A program made the translations under genes and the position numbers. The notes below the pieces were generated by a model that did not search any database, was not told where the DNA came from, and saw only the letters and a list, made by a program, of their open reading frames with translations. A stretch of DNA of 37,118 bases from Planctomycetia bacterium (GTDB taxonomy: Bacteria; Planctomycetota; Planctomycetia; Planctomycetales; Planctomycetaceae): positions 1-37,118 of the forward strand of contig JAPLNX010000283.1 in assembly GCA_026400935.1 (NCBI GenBank), in the 5' to 3' direction. Positions 8,629-17,303 of the stretch are shown here, in pieces (position 1 is the stretch's first letter; every line of letters begins with the position of its first letter).

Positions 8629-8657
8629 ACTACGAAATTAACGCGGAGACCGCCTTC

Positions 8658-9932
8658 ATGTCTGAGCCTCAAGCAGGACGATCGCAGCGCTGGGTGTGGT
8701 GGATTTGTGGGCTGCTGCTGTTGGCGAGTTCGATCAACTACATGGATCGGCAAACGCTGTCGAGCACGTCGCCACAAATCAAACGCGAATTCGTGCTGAC
8801 CAACGAGCAGTATGGGACAATCGAGTTCGCGTTTGGGATGGCCTTTGCTGTTGGGGCCAGCGTTTTCGGCTTTGTCTCGGATCGAACGAATGTTCGCTGG
8901 TTGTATCCTGGAGTGCTATTGCTGTGGTCCGCAATGGGCTTCGCGACGGGGTTGGTTCAAACATACTCGGGCCTGTTGTTGTGTCGCTTTTTATTGGGTT
9001 TTTTTGAGGCGGGGCATTGGCCGTGTGCGTTGAAGACGACACAGCGACTGTTGCCGCCGAAATTCAGAACGCTTGGTAACAGCGTGTTACAGAGTGGGAC
9101 TGCGATCGGAGCGATCGTGACTCCTCAGATCATCAAAGTGATGGTGACGGACGAGCGAGGGAGTTGGCGAATCGCTTTTCAAGTGGTCGGAGCGATCGGA
9201 GTTGCGTGGATTGTTCTGTGGCTGTTGTCGGTTCACTCGCGTGATCTGGCTCTGCAGCCGAAAGAGAAGTTGCCCGATCCAAAGCCAGGTGCGGACGCGA
9301 ATCTGCCCCTCAGTCCGGCAAGAGAAGCCTCATTCTTCGAGTTGCTGTTGTCGCGAAAGTTTTTGACACTGCTGATCGTCGTTATCTCGATCAATCTCTG
9401 CTGGCATACGTTTCGAGTTTGGATGCAACTTTTTCTCGAAGAGGGTCGGGGCTACTCGCGCAATGAGGCGCTCGACATCGTGACTTGGTTTAACATCGCG
9501 ACGGATGTCGGATGTCTGACGACCGGATTCGCGACCGTGGCGTTAGGCCGACAAGGCTGGTCAACTCACGGAGCACGCTGTATGGCGTTTGGAGTTTGTG
9601 CTCTGCTGACGGCATCCGGCGCATTCTTTCCGTGGTTGCCGAAAGGGCATTCGCTCGAATTGGTGCTCATGACCGTGGGACTCGGATCGCTCGGTTTGTT
9701 TCCGTGTTATTACTCGCTCAGCCAAGAGCTGACGCAGACACATCAAGGAAAGATCACCGGAACACTGGGCACGATCGCGTGGACCTTTTCGTATTGGCAT
9801 CGTGAGTTTGGCCGTTGGGTCGATCACACGAAGTCGTATGACGTTGGCATGATGGTGGCAAGTTTGCTGCCGCTGGTAGCTTTGTCGGCGATGTTCTGGA
9901 TGTGGCCTCGACAGGCGGATGAGACCAGATAA
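8658..9932 (+). CDS. MFS transporter, ACS (anion:cation symporter) family
   Basis: About 12 hydrophobic segments are visible over 424 residues. The first contains SINYMDRQTLS, the signature of the ACS family that includes hexuronate and glucarate transporters. The cytoplasmic loop motif is present as FGFVSDRTNVRW. The chosen ATG at 8658 starts MSEPQAGRSQRW just before helix 1. Earlier in-frame starts (8568, 8598) overlap the upstream gene and a repeat. It probably imports an organic or sugar acid. Its neighbours, an amidase upstream and a secreted alpha-toroid protein downstream, fit uptake of a breakdown product, but the substrate is not shown. Confidence 0.84.
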   Translation: MSEPQAGRSQRWVWWICGLLLLASSINYMDRQTLSSTSPQIKREFVLTNEQYGTIEFAFGMAFAVGASVFGFVSDRTNVRWLYPGVLLLWSAMGFATGLVQTYSGLLLCRFLLGFFEAGHWPCALKTTQRLLPPKFRTLGNSVLQSGTAIGAIVTPQIIKVMVTDERGSWRIAFQVVGAIGVAWIVLWLLSVHSRDLALQPKEKLPDPKPGADANLPLSPAREASFFELLLSRKFLTLLIVVISINLCWHTFRVWMQLFLEEGRGYSRNEALDIVTWFNIATDVGCLTTGFATVALGRQGWSTHGARCMAFGVCALLTASGAFFPWLPKGHSLELVLMTVGLGSLGLFPCYYSLSQELTQTHQGKITGTLGTIAWTFSYWHREFGRWVDHTKSYDVGMMVASLLPLVALSAMFWMWPRQADETR

Positions 9933-9934
9933 AC

Positions 9935-10096
9935 ACTGGAGTGCTGCGGCTCGACGCAGCCCTCCATCAGTTGGAATGACGACGTGGGTCATTCGGAATG
10001 GTGGTTGGTGGGCTGGTTGTGGTGATGGCGGTGTTTGGCCTTTGTGGATCGTTATTCCAATTGTCTGAGGGCTGCGTCGGGCCGCAGCACTCCAAG
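9935..10096. repeat. Long imperfect inverted repeat, CTGGAGTGCTGCGGC type
   Basis: Arms of 46 bp at 9935-9980 and 10051-10096 are complementary at about 38 positions. They flank a 70 bp G-rich spacer without an open frame. The arms contain GGAGTGCTGCGGC and GACGCAGCCCTC. A shorter relative lies at 16176-16375. The right arm ends next to the ribosome-binding site of the following gene. Confidence 0.7.
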
Positions 10097-10104
10097 GGGG
10101 GATC

Positions 10105-11916
10105 ATGATGGCGTGCATTCGACTGACTGCCGCGATGATGGCGATTGTTCTGCTCGTCGTGGGAGGAATTGCTCGTGGTGCGGAACTCAACATCACCACT
10201 CCGATGTCGCCGCCGAATTGGGCGTTGTTGGAGCGGGAGTTGTTCCGAGCGAATGAGGCTGCTTGTCGCGAGTATTTCGCTCGGTTCTTTGATGACCGTG
10301 GTTATCTCGAATGCGTCGAGCGTTGGGGTGGGGACGATGGGCCGGATGATGCGATTGAGAACTTGACCGACTGGCCGTTACTGCACATGTTGGGTGGTGG
10401 CGACGTGGTCAAGTCGATGTACCTCAAGGCTTGGGAGGGACATCTGCGGCAGTTCACGGCGGCGAAGACGACGGAGGTCGAGTTCGCTCGCGACGGGATG
10501 TATTACCGCGAGTTCCCCGTGATGATGGACTGGTTGCACAACGCCGAAGGGCTGACGGTTTTCAACATGCAGGGGTTGTCGGCTCCGGGCGAAAAGAAGT
10601 TCGCTCAGAGAGTACGGCGGTTCGCGGACTTTTACGTTCCGGCGGAAGACAACTCGCTCAACAAAACGGCGAGTGCGAATTACGACGCGCGGCACAAGAT
10701 CATCGTCAGCCTGTTCAACGGCAGCCGAGGCCCGCTGCTCCGCAAGGCGACGGCGCTCGATTGGGCGGGTGATCCGATTGAAATTGAAGACCGCTTCAAA
10801 CCGGGACACGGCGAGCGGAACTTCGCCGAGATGCTAGAGCACTTCAAAGACTACACCGAAACACTGGGCGATCATCCGCAGAACCTGATGGCGACCTCAT
10901 TGGCGTTGAATGCGTTTGCGGCAACACACGAGGAAAAGTATCGTCGCTGGCTGCTGGAGTACGTCGATGCGTGGTGCGAGCGAGCGGCGGCGAACAACGG
11001 TTTGCTGCCGTCGAATGTGGGACGTAACGGAAAGATCGGCGGAGACGCGAACGGCAAATGGTTCGGAGGAACTTACGGCTGGGGTTTCACGGTGATTGAT
11101 CCAGTCAACGGACACAAAGCACATCGCAACACGGTGAGGTTGGCACTCGGAGGTTTCGGCAACGCGCTGCTGCTGACCGGCGATCAAAAGTACGTCGATG
11201 TCTGGCGACGACAGATGGACGCGGTGAACTCGCAAGCGAGAGTAATCGACGGCAAGAAGCTGACGCCGCACATGTTTGGCGACGATGGCTGGTACGACTT
11301 CCAAGCGAAGAGCTGGGATCACGGAGCACTCGAAGTGGCATACTGGTCGATGAAGCCAGATGACCTGTCGCGAGTCGATTCAAACCCGTGGCTATCGTAC
11401 TTGTCGGGCAAGAACCCGGATTATCCGGAGTCCGCGTTGCGAGCCGACCTTGCTCGCATTCGACAGCGAGCGACTGCGATGCGAGAAGACACGACGACTC
11501 CAGACACGCGCCTCTCCGACGATCCGATGAAGTTCAATCCCTGCTCGATCGATAGCCTGTTGCATCTAGCGTGCGGCGGAATTCCCGTGCCACTCGGATC
11601 GGCGTTGCATGTCCGATTGCGTTATTTCGATCTGCAGCATGGTCGCCCCGGATTGCCAGCCGAGGTTGCGGCACTCGTTGATCGGCTGACTGATGATGAA
11701 GTACGAGTCACTCTGGTCAATGTGCATCAGACCGAAACGCGTGCGGTCGTCGTTCAATCGGGTGCATACGGCGAACATCACATCGAATCGCTGTCGCTCA
11801 ACGGAGCTTCGCAACCGATCAACGACCGACGTGTGGTCGTCCGCTTGGCTCCCGGATGCGGCGGATCGCTCGTGCTGAAGACGAAGCGTTTTCAAAACAT
11901 CCTTCGCTTCGATTGA
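10105..11916 (+). CDS. Secreted protein with alpha/alpha-toroid (six-hairpin glycosidase-like) architecture
   Basis: The 603-residue protein has an N-terminal signal peptide (CIRLTAAMMAIVLLVVGGIARGA, shown here in outline: a hydrophobic run of about 15 residues ending before a small-residue cut site). The body is rich in long helices with Trp/Tyr/Gly motifs such as YLKAWEGHL, NLTDWPLLHMLGG, YGWGFTVIDP and LGGFGNALLLTGDQKYVDVW, a pattern of glycoside hydrolases and polysaccharide lyases with an alpha-toroid. A C-terminal beta-rich part (about 500-600) contains RVTLVNVHQTETRAVVVQ. I do not recognise the exact family and cannot assign catalytic residues. The start is ATG 10105 or 10108 with GGGGGGATC just before. 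A role in breaking down polysaccharide outside the cytoplasm is inference. Confidence 0.6.
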   Translation: MMACIRLTAAMMAIVLLVVGGIARGAELNITTPMSPPNWALLERELFRANEAACREYFARFFDDRGYLECVERWGGDDGPDDAIENLTDWPLLHMLGGGDVVKSMYLKAWEGHLRQFTAAKTTEVEFARDGMYYREFPVMMDWLHNAEGLTVFNMQGLSAPGEKKFAQRVRRFADFYVPAEDNSLNKTASANYDARHKIIVSLFNGSRGPLLRKATALDWAGDPIEIEDRFKPGHGERNFAEMLEHFKDYTETLGDHPQNLMATSLALNAFAATHEEKYRRWLLEYVDAWCERAAANNGLLPSNVGRNGKIGGDANGKWFGGTYGWGFTVIDPVNGHKAHRNTVRLALGGFGNALLLTGDQKYVDVWRRQMDAVNSQARVIDGKKLTPHMFGDDGWYDFQAKSWDHGALEVAYWSMKPDDLSRVDSNPWLSYLSGKNPDYPESALRADLARIRQRATAMREDTTTPDTRLSDDPMKFNPCSIDSLLHLACGGIPVPLGSALHVRLRYFDLQHGRPGLPAEVAALVDRLTDDEVRVTLVNVHQTETRAVVVQSGAYGEHHIESLSLNGASQPINDRRVVVRLAPGCGGSLVLKTKRFQNILRFD

Positions 11917-11979
11917 GTCTGTGAGCAAGCCCGTCACAATGCCGGTTTCCGCAGCGGGAAATTGCTGTGCGGGAAAGAG

Positions 11980-12058
11980 AGGATGGGCACTCTTGCCTGT
12001 CGCTTACTTCGGGAAATTGCAGTGGCTTCACGAAAAGACGGGCAAGAGCGCCCGTCCT
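11980..12058. repeat. Inverted repeat, GGGC-CTCTTGCC type
   Basis: Arms at 11980-12001 and 12037-12058 (GGGCACTCTTGCCTGTC against GACGGGCAAGAGCGCCCGTC) match over 22 bp with three or four mismatches, and one or more of these would be G-U pairs in RNA. The stretch between 11917 and 12116 holds no other gene. Confidence 0.65.
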
Positions 12059-12116
12059 ACAAGTAGTCTAAGTGAGGCGGTCGCACTTCCCTGCCTCCGC
12101 AAGGATCTGTGAGATC

Positions 12117-12224
12117 ATGGGACGTTGGCCAGATGATAGCCGGTCGCAGCTTTGGACTTTCCTGATCATGTTCGTGCTGTTTCCGTTGTTCTGTTGGCTG
12201 GCTTGGTGGTTTGTGAAACGCTGA
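12117..12224 (+). CDS. Small single-span membrane protein (35 residues)
   Basis: An ATG at 12117 opens a 35-codon frame. It reads MGRWPDDSRSQLW, then a hydrophobic stretch of about 20 residues (TFLIMFVLFPLFCWLAWWFV), then KR at the end. AAGGA at 12101-12105 lies 11 bp upstream. The charge pattern fits one membrane helix. It is too short for similarity-based naming. It lies 59 bp before the MFS gene and may be transcribed with it. It could also be a chance frame, so confidence is modest. Confidence 0.42.
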   Translation: MGRWPDDSRSQLWTFLIMFVLFPLFCWLAWWFVKR

Positions 12225-12283
12225 CGGCAACAGGCTGAACTCAAGTTTGAAATCTTAAATCAAAACGAATTGGACCTTTACCT

Positions 12284-13537
12284 TTGAAACGCTCACCGCT
12301 GCTGATCATCTTCGTTACGGTCTTTATCGACTTGCTCGGCTTTGGCATCGTGATGCCGTTGCTACCGCGTTACGGCGAGCACTTCGGGATGGGTAAAATA
12401 TCGCTGGGGCTGCTGATGGCCTCGTTCTCGGCGATGCAGTTCGTGTTTTCTCCGTTGTGGGGGCGAATCTCTGATCGGATCGGTCGGCGACCGGTGTTGC
12501 TACTGGGACTTGCGGGATCGGCTTTGTTTTACGGGCTGTTTGGTTTTGCGACGTCATTGGGAAATGAAGGAGTGTGGCTCGGACTGTCGGCTGTTCCGTG
12601 GCTGTTCATCACGCGCATTGGAGCGGGGATCGCGGGGGCGACGATTTCGACGGCTCAGGCATACATCGCGGACTCGACGACGGCAGAGGGACGTGGGAAA
12701 GGAATGGCCTTGATCGGCGCGGCTTTCGGCATCGGGTTCACGTTTGGCCCGCTGGTGGGAGCATTGTGTGTGTCGAGCGACCTGAACGGCCCGCCGAGCG
12801 CACTGGCGGGCTACGTTGCATCGGGTATGTCAGCGTGTGCGTTCTTGTTCGCGCTGGCCCGCTTGCCGGAATCGCTCACGCATGGGGTGACTTCTACGGT
12901 GCGACGTCAGATGAATTTCGGAGCGATCGCGCGCGCCTTTTCGCGAGCCGGAATCGGTTTGTTGCTGGCGACGATCTTTCTGACAACGTTCGCGTTCGCT
13001 CAATTTGAAGTGACGTTGTCGTTGTTCACGAAACATCTCGGACTGGCGGACAAGTACATGTTCTTCGTCTACGCCTATGTCGGATTCATCCTCGCGTTGA
13101 GCCAAGGTTTCTTAGTCCGCCGGCTGGCTCCGAAATTGGGTGAGTTCAAGATGAGCTTGATTGGTACGGTCTTGATGACGATCGGTTTGGTGTTGATTGC
13201 GGTGGTCTCGAAGGAGCAATCGTTGGGAATGCTGTACTCGATCTTGCCGATCTGCGTCGTGGGCTATTCGGCACTGACGCCGTCGCTGCAAGCTTTGTTG
13301 TCGCTCCGCTGCGGCGCGGAAGAACAAGGAGAAATGCTGGGGGTCGGCCAGAGTATGTCGGCACTGGCCCGTATCCTTGGGCCGGTTGTCGGAGTGACGC
13401 TGTTCAAGTTGGGTCAAGAACAGCCGGAATTGGGTGTCGCGTTGCCGTATTGGATGGGTGCGGGATTGATGCTGGTGGGAGTTGGGATGGTAGTGGCACT
13501 GCGGTTTGAGCAAGCAAAGGCAACGGTGAAGCCGTGA
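12284..13537 (+). CDS. MFS transporter, TetA/DHA1-like
   Basis: A 417-residue protein with about 12 membrane helices. Helix 1 reads DLLGFGIVMPLLPRYGE, as in TetA-type drug:H+ antiporters. The loop 2-3 motif is GRISDRIGRRPVLLLG. Helix 5 has the antiporter-like GAAFGIGFTFGPLVGA. These point to the DHA1 efflux group, but many members move other compounds. The start is TTG at 12284, since no better start lies before helix 1; the upstream region is weak in ribosome-binding sequence. A stop-start gap of 59 bp separates it from the tiny membrane protein. Confidence 0.84.
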   Translation: MKRSPLLIIFVTVFIDLLGFGIVMPLLPRYGEHFGMGKISLGLLMASFSAMQFVFSPLWGRISDRIGRRPVLLLGLAGSALFYGLFGFATSLGNEGVWLGLSAVPWLFITRIGAGIAGATISTAQAYIADSTTAEGRGKGMALIGAAFGIGFTFGPLVGALCVSSDLNGPPSALAGYVASGMSACAFLFALARLPESLTHGVTSTVRRQMNFGAIARAFSRAGIGLLLATIFLTTFAFAQFEVTLSLFTKHLGLADKYMFFVYAYVGFILALSQGFLVRRLAPKLGEFKMSLIGTVLMTIGLVLIAVVSKEQSLGMLYSILPICVVGYSALTPSLQALLSLRCGAEEQGEMLGVGQSMSALARILGPVVGVTLFKLGQEQPELGVALPYWMGAGLMLVGVGMVVALRFEQAKATVKP

Positions 13538-13539
13538 TT

Positions 13540-13632
13540 ACGTAGGCGTTGCGATCCGTGTGACGAGCCGAATGCTTCTCAATGACTCATGAAGCGATCG
13601 GCTCATCACGCGGAGCGTGATGGCTACGTAGA
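13540..13632. repeat. Inverted repeat in the gap before pdxH
   Basis: TTACGTAGGCGTTGCGATC...GTGTGACGAGCCGA at about 13540-13573 is roughly complementary to CGGCTCATCACGCGG...GTGATGGCTACGTAG at about 13599-13632. Both ends carry TACGTAG. The second arm also contains its own palindrome, ATCACGCGGAGCGTGAT. No gene is seen here. Confidence 0.6.
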
Positions 13633-13663
13633 GTCGCATTGAGCAACTTTACGAGACAGATAA

Positions 13664-14305
13664 ATGAGCATCGACGTTGTAGTTCACTCGGAGTTTTCCA
13701 AAAGCAAGCTCCTCGAAGCTGATTTGGCCGATGATCCTTTGACACAGCTTCGGCGTTGGATCGAAGAAGTGACTGCTGCGGGTGTGAGTGAGTTTCAGGC
13801 GATGTCAATGGCGACATCGACTCGAACGGGAGTTCCGTCGGTGCGAATCGTCTATCTGCGGGGCGTTGATCCGCGAGGCATCTTGTTCTTCACCAATTAC
13901 AACAGCCGCAAAGGGAACGAGTTGTCGGAGAACCCGCGAGCAGCCGCGTTGTTGTATTGGAAGGAACTCGAACGGCAGGTCCGCATCGAAGGGATCGTCG
14001 TGAAGGGGAGCGAGTCGGAGTCTGATGCGTACTTCGCTGGCCGCCCACGTGAGAGTTGCATCGGTGCGTGGGCCTCGTTGCAAAGTCAGCCGCTCGCGAG
14101 TCGCGAGTTGTTGGAGCAACGCACGACTGAATTCGAGAAGCAATTCGCTGGAGGCCCGGTTCCTCGACCGCCGAACTGGGGCGGCTATTGGTTACAGCCT
14201 GAGAGCATTGAGTTCTGGCAAGGGGGAGCCGCTCGGTTACACGATCGTTTGATCTATCGCCAACAACCGGATGGTACATGGCACATCGAGCGATTGTTCC
14301 CGTAG
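13664..14305 (+). CDS. pdxH: Pyridoxamine 5'-phosphate oxidase
   Basis: PdxH uses FMN and oxygen to oxidise pyridoxine or pyridoxamine phosphate to pyridoxal phosphate, the last step of vitamin B6 synthesis and salvage. The 213 residues match the family length. Seen motifs are DPLTQLRRWIEEV near the start, MSMATSTRTGVPSVRIVYLR and FFTNYNSRKGNEL (FMN contacts), ALLYWKELERQVRIEG, and the C-terminal substrate loop EFWQGGAARLHDR followed by WHIERLFP (the family usually ends RLxP). The start is ATG 13664. The gene is flanked on both sides by palindromic repeats, so it is probably transcribed on its own. Confidence 0.95.
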   Translation: MSIDVVVHSEFSKSKLLEADLADDPLTQLRRWIEEVTAAGVSEFQAMSMATSTRTGVPSVRIVYLRGVDPRGILFFTNYNSRKGNELSENPRAAALLYWKELERQVRIEGIVVKGSESESDAYFAGRPRESCIGAWASLQSQPLASRELLEQRTTEFEKQFAGGPVPRPPNWGGYWLQPESIEFWQGGAARLHDRLIYRQQPDGTWHIERLFP

Positions 14306-14361
14306 CCCGTTCTTTCAAACCGGGTCTCTTTGACCGCCCGGTTTGAAAAACCGAGCTACGG
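14301..14361. repeat. Inverted repeat, TTCAAACCGGG type, overlapping the pdxH stop
   Basis: TTCAAACCGGG at 14314-14324 pairs perfectly with CCCGGTTTGAA at 14337-14347, and outer bases GTAGCCCG and CGAGCTAC extend the stem with one mismatch. It could slow transcription after pdxH but lacks a T-run. A longer reading of the next gene (from 14330) would begin inside this element, which argues for a later start. Confidence 0.65.
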
Positions 14362-14431
14362 AAACGTGATGTCGTTTTCCGATGCCCAGTCCGCTCACGG
14401 TCACAATCCTGTCTCGCTACCATGCCACACC

Positions 14432-16165
14432 ATGTCAGAAACGCCCGATCGACCGATGCCTCCTGAGAAGCCCGCGTGGCTGCGCCGACCAGTGTCGGCA
14501 GACGCGAAAGCGGATGCGGTCGAACCTTCTCGCGAGGCAAACGGTGAGTCGAAAATAGTCGCGGATGCGACAACACACTCCCCTGCCCTACCAAAGAAAA
14601 AAGCGGTCAAACGGCGTTCACAGACGACAGACTATGTCCCAGCACCAAAGCCGCCGTTTTCAATCATTCGATTGTTGATGTCGTTGAGCGGCTGGTCGAC
14701 GAGCGGGCGAGAAGACTGGACGATCACAGATTGGTTGCGGCATTGGTGGACTCATAATCGAGCGGGGTTGCTAACGAGCGCTGGATTGCACGGCTTATTT
14801 TTTGTGTTGTTTGCGATCTGGATTTTGCCGAGTAAGACGAACGTCAAACAGGCGATGATTGACGCTGGCTGGGTAGCGATCGAATCGCAGATGGCTCAGG
14901 CCGCAATGGCCTCGCCGGCTCAGATCAGTGTGAAGCTGAATCCGGTAACGATCGGCAACGGCCCGGAGAACAAAGATTTCGGAAAGCCCGATGCGACTGA
15001 GAAGGCAAAAGGTACCCCCGCCAGTAACGCCAGTGGAGCGGGGCCAGTGGGAGTGAGTCCGGTCGGAGTGGGAAGTGCTCTCGGCGGACGATCGGGTGGC
15101 AGCCGGGAAGGAATCTGGGGCGGGTTGGGCGTGGGAACAAAGCCGCAAACCGGAATCGGCGGTGGTCTAGCATGGCTAGTTAGGCAGCAGGAAAAGGGAG
15201 GCAATTGGAAGTTGCACGAAGGTTATCCCGATCCTGGCGAGCGGACGATTCGTACCGATACGGGAGCGACCGCATTGGCGTTGTTGGCGTTTCTGGGCGA
15301 TGGCCACACGACGAATGCCGGACAACATGCCAAGGTGGTGTCGAAAGGGATCGCTTGGTTGAAAGCGAACCAAAAGGCGAATGGAGACTTTCACGATCAC
15401 GAAGAACTCGGGCGGCAAACCGCTTTCTACGCGCACTCGCAGGCGACGATCGCGATGTGTGAAGCGTATGCGTTGACGAATGACTTCTCGCTAAAACTAC
15501 CATGCGAAAAAGCCGTCAAATTTCTGATGGCTTCGCAACATCCTCAAAACGGCGGCTGGCGTTATCAGCCACAGAACGGCCTGTCTATGGGGGATTTGTC
15601 GGTCACCGGTTGGGCGTTGATGGCGTTGCATTCGGCACGCATGGCAAAGATCGACGTGCCGGTTGATAACTTTGAGCGAGCGTCGCTATTTCTCGATTCA
15701 GTCTCCGAACAAAACGGTGCGAGGTTCAAATATCAGCCGAATGATCCGTTCGAAAAAGTTTCCCTGGCAATGACGGCGGAGGGATTGCTCTGTCGGCAAT
15801 GGCTCGGTTGGCCGAAGGATCATCCACCACAAAAGGAGGCGCTGAGTTATCTGGTGTCCGACGAGAATCAACCCTCGTGGTTGCCCGGTCGTCGAAACGT
15901 TTATGCGTGGTACTACACGGCCCAAGCACTACACAATCTTGGCGGGCCGCAGTGGGAAGCGTGGTATCAACAGGTCAGCAAATTGATCCTCGCGAACCAG
16001 CAACTTGGCAGCGGAGAAGTCAGCGGAAGCTGGCATCCAAACAAGCCGCCGGGATCGAATGAAGAATACGCAGGCAAAGGAGGGCGGCTCTATTTGACGA
16101 CGCTATGTCTGCTCGTCTTGGAAACGCCGATTCGTCACGCGGCGATTTATGAAGCTGCGAAATGA
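14432..16165 (+). CDS. Membrane-anchored squalene cyclase/prenyltransferase-like repeat protein
   Basis: With the start at 14432 the protein has 577 residues. A proline-rich cytoplasmic N-terminus is followed by one membrane helix at about 110-132 (LFFVLFAIWIL). A Gly/Ser-rich linker follows (GVGSALGGRSGGSREG), and then a C-terminal toroid of repeats like GLAWLVRQQEKGGNWK, GIAWLKANQKANGDFH, KFLMASQHPQNGGWRY and LGGPQWEAWY. The QxxxGxW-type repeats define the squalene cyclase/prenyltransferase fold. I see no DxDD catalytic motif, so a cyclase activity is unlikely and a binding or scaffold role is possible. Similar proteins are common in planctomycetes. An alternative ATG at 14369 has GGAAAC nearby and would add 21 residues. 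Confidence 0.72.
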   Translation: MSETPDRPMPPEKPAWLRRPVSADAKADAVEPSREANGESKIVADATTHSPALPKKKAVKRRSQTTDYVPAPKPPFSIIRLLMSLSGWSTSGREDWTITDWLRHWWTHNRAGLLTSAGLHGLFFVLFAIWILPSKTNVKQAMIDAGWVAIESQMAQAAMASPAQISVKLNPVTIGNGPENKDFGKPDATEKAKGTPASNASGAGPVGVSPVGVGSALGGRSGGSREGIWGGLGVGTKPQTGIGGGLAWLVRQQEKGGNWKLHEGYPDPGERTIRTDTGATALALLAFLGDGHTTNAGQHAKVVSKGIAWLKANQKANGDFHDHEELGRQTAFYAHSQATIAMCEAYALTNDFSLKLPCEKAVKFLMASQHPQNGGWRYQPQNGLSMGDLSVTGWALMALHSARMAKIDVPVDNFERASLFLDSVSEQNGARFKYQPNDPFEKVSLAMTAEGLLCRQWLGWPKDHPPQKEALSYLVSDENQPSWLPGRRNVYAWYYTAQALHNLGGPQWEAWYQQVSKLILANQQLGSGEVSGSWHPNKPPGSNEEYAGKGGRLYLTTLCLLVLETPIRHAAIYEAAK

Positions 16166-16175
16166 TCACCGAAAA

Positions 16176-16375
16176 CCAGGAGTGTTCCGGCGCGGCGGAG
16201 CACTCCAACACCGCGAAAAACAGCATGGGATTCTCAATCACTGCTCGTCGTGGGAAGCGATGTCTACTGAATGATCGCTGGCCCACAACATCGACAGTCA
16301 CGACGACAACAACTTCAATTTGAGTGCCGTTTGCTGCTTTCAAAGGAGGGTTTCGTCGAGCCGGAGCACTCCAGG
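16176..16375. repeat. Inverted repeat, GGAGTGCTCCGGC type, across the gap
   Basis: CCAGGAGTGTTCCGGCGCGG at 16176-16195 is mostly complementary to TCGAGCCGGAGCACTCCAGG at 16356-16375. The left arm also forms its own hairpin (GGAGTG...GCACTCC at 16179-16207). About 150 bp lie between the arms, with no gene seen. The arms share GGAGTGC with the element at 9935-10096. Confidence 0.6.
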
Positions 16376-16406
16376 ATTTCACAACTCAAAACAGGATCAA
16401 CTCACC

Positions 16407-17207
16407 ATGACTCAACTCGCTCCGCGTCCGTGGCTGCTTAGCGAAATCAACTATGGCTTCGTCAAACACAACCCTTATCAAGTGGCCGTCCTGCCGATGG
16501 GGGCAACGGAGCCCCATAACCTGCATCTGCCGTATGGGACCGATGCTTACGAAGCTGAGGCAGTCGGATCAATGTCGTGTGAGAAAGCTTGGAAGCAAGG
16601 CGCGAAGGTCGTGATGTTGCCACCGATGCCTTATGGCACCGAGACCAACATGATGGAGTTCTCGATGGCAATGAATCTCAATCCTTCAACACTGACGCGA
16701 GTCATCTCAGACATTGTCGATTCGCTAGCAAAGCACAAAGTGATGAAGCTCGTCGTGCTGAATAGTCACGGCGGCAACGATTTCAAACCGGTGCTTCGCG
16801 AGCTAGCAGACAAAACGCCGGTGAAGATTTTTCTCTGCGAGTGGTATCGCGGCTTGTCGGCAGATGTGGGGAAAAAAATCTTCACGAATCCCGACGATCA
16901 CGCCGGTGAAATGGAAACATCGCTGATCCAATTTCTGAAACCGCATCTTGTGGCGACGGACCCGGCGACTGGCAAGTTGTTGGCGGATGATGGCTCGGTG
17001 GCAAAGTCTCGGTTTGATGCAATCAACAAAGGCTGGGTTTCGATCACTCGCCCGTGGCATTTACTGACCACGAACAGTGGTTCGGGCAATCCACACTGCG
17101 CGACTGCAGAGAAAGGTCGCCAGTTTTTAGAACCAGTTACCGATCGCTTCGCCAGTTTTTTGGTTGAGTTATCGGCATCGCCGGTGGACGAGAAATTTCC
17201 GTTTTGA
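16407..17207 (+). CDS. Creatininase family amidohydrolase
   Basis: The 266-residue protein has the metal-binding motifs of the creatininase family: GATEPHNLHLPYGTDAYEAE (Glu, His and Asp ligands), NSHGGN (His) and DDHAGEMETS (Glu). The family binds Zn2+ or Mn2+ and hydrolyses cyclic amides such as creatinine, or acts in cofactor pathways (mycofactocin MftE, the FAPy deformylase ArfB). The start is ATG 16407, with AGGA at 16393-16396. The open frame upstream is repeat sequence. No linked pathway gene identifies the substrate. It lies 97 bp before the dus gene, with a repeat between. Confidence 0.85.
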   Translation: MTQLAPRPWLLSEINYGFVKHNPYQVAVLPMGATEPHNLHLPYGTDAYEAEAVGSMSCEKAWKQGAKVVMLPPMPYGTETNMMEFSMAMNLNPSTLTRVISDIVDSLAKHKVMKLVVLNSHGGNDFKPVLRELADKTPVKIFLCEWYRGLSADVGKKIFTNPDDHAGEMETSLIQFLKPHLVATDPATGKLLADDGSVAKSRFDAINKGWVSITRPWHLLTTNSGSGNPHCATAEKGRQFLEPVTDRFASFLVELSASPVDEKFPF

Positions 17208-17226
17208 CGACGTTTTCACAACGTAG

Positions 17227-17284
17227 CACAGGCGGCTCGCCAGTGTGCTTTCTCTGATCGAACCACAGGCGAGCCGCCTGTGTT
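17227..17284. repeat. Palindromic repeat pair, GGCGAGCCGCCTGTG type
   Basis: CACAGGCGGCTCGCCAGTG at 17227-17245 and CACAGGCGAGCCGCCTGTG at 17264-17282 are in opposite orientation. Each is itself palindromic in the core GGCGAGCCGCC. The core matches 1651-1669. A GTG at 17280 that could start the next gene lies in this repeat. Confidence 0.7.
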
Positions 17285-17303
17285 ATGGATTTGGCCAGTT
17301 GGA

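Noticed and set aside
13890-14594. Minus-strand open frame of 234 codons
   Set aside because: Antisense to pdxH and crosses the inverted repeat; no motif and no ribosome-binding site.
16320-16406. Upstream extension of the creatininase-family gene
   Set aside because: The extra codons lie in an inverted repeat, and a ribosome-binding site precedes the ATG at 16407.
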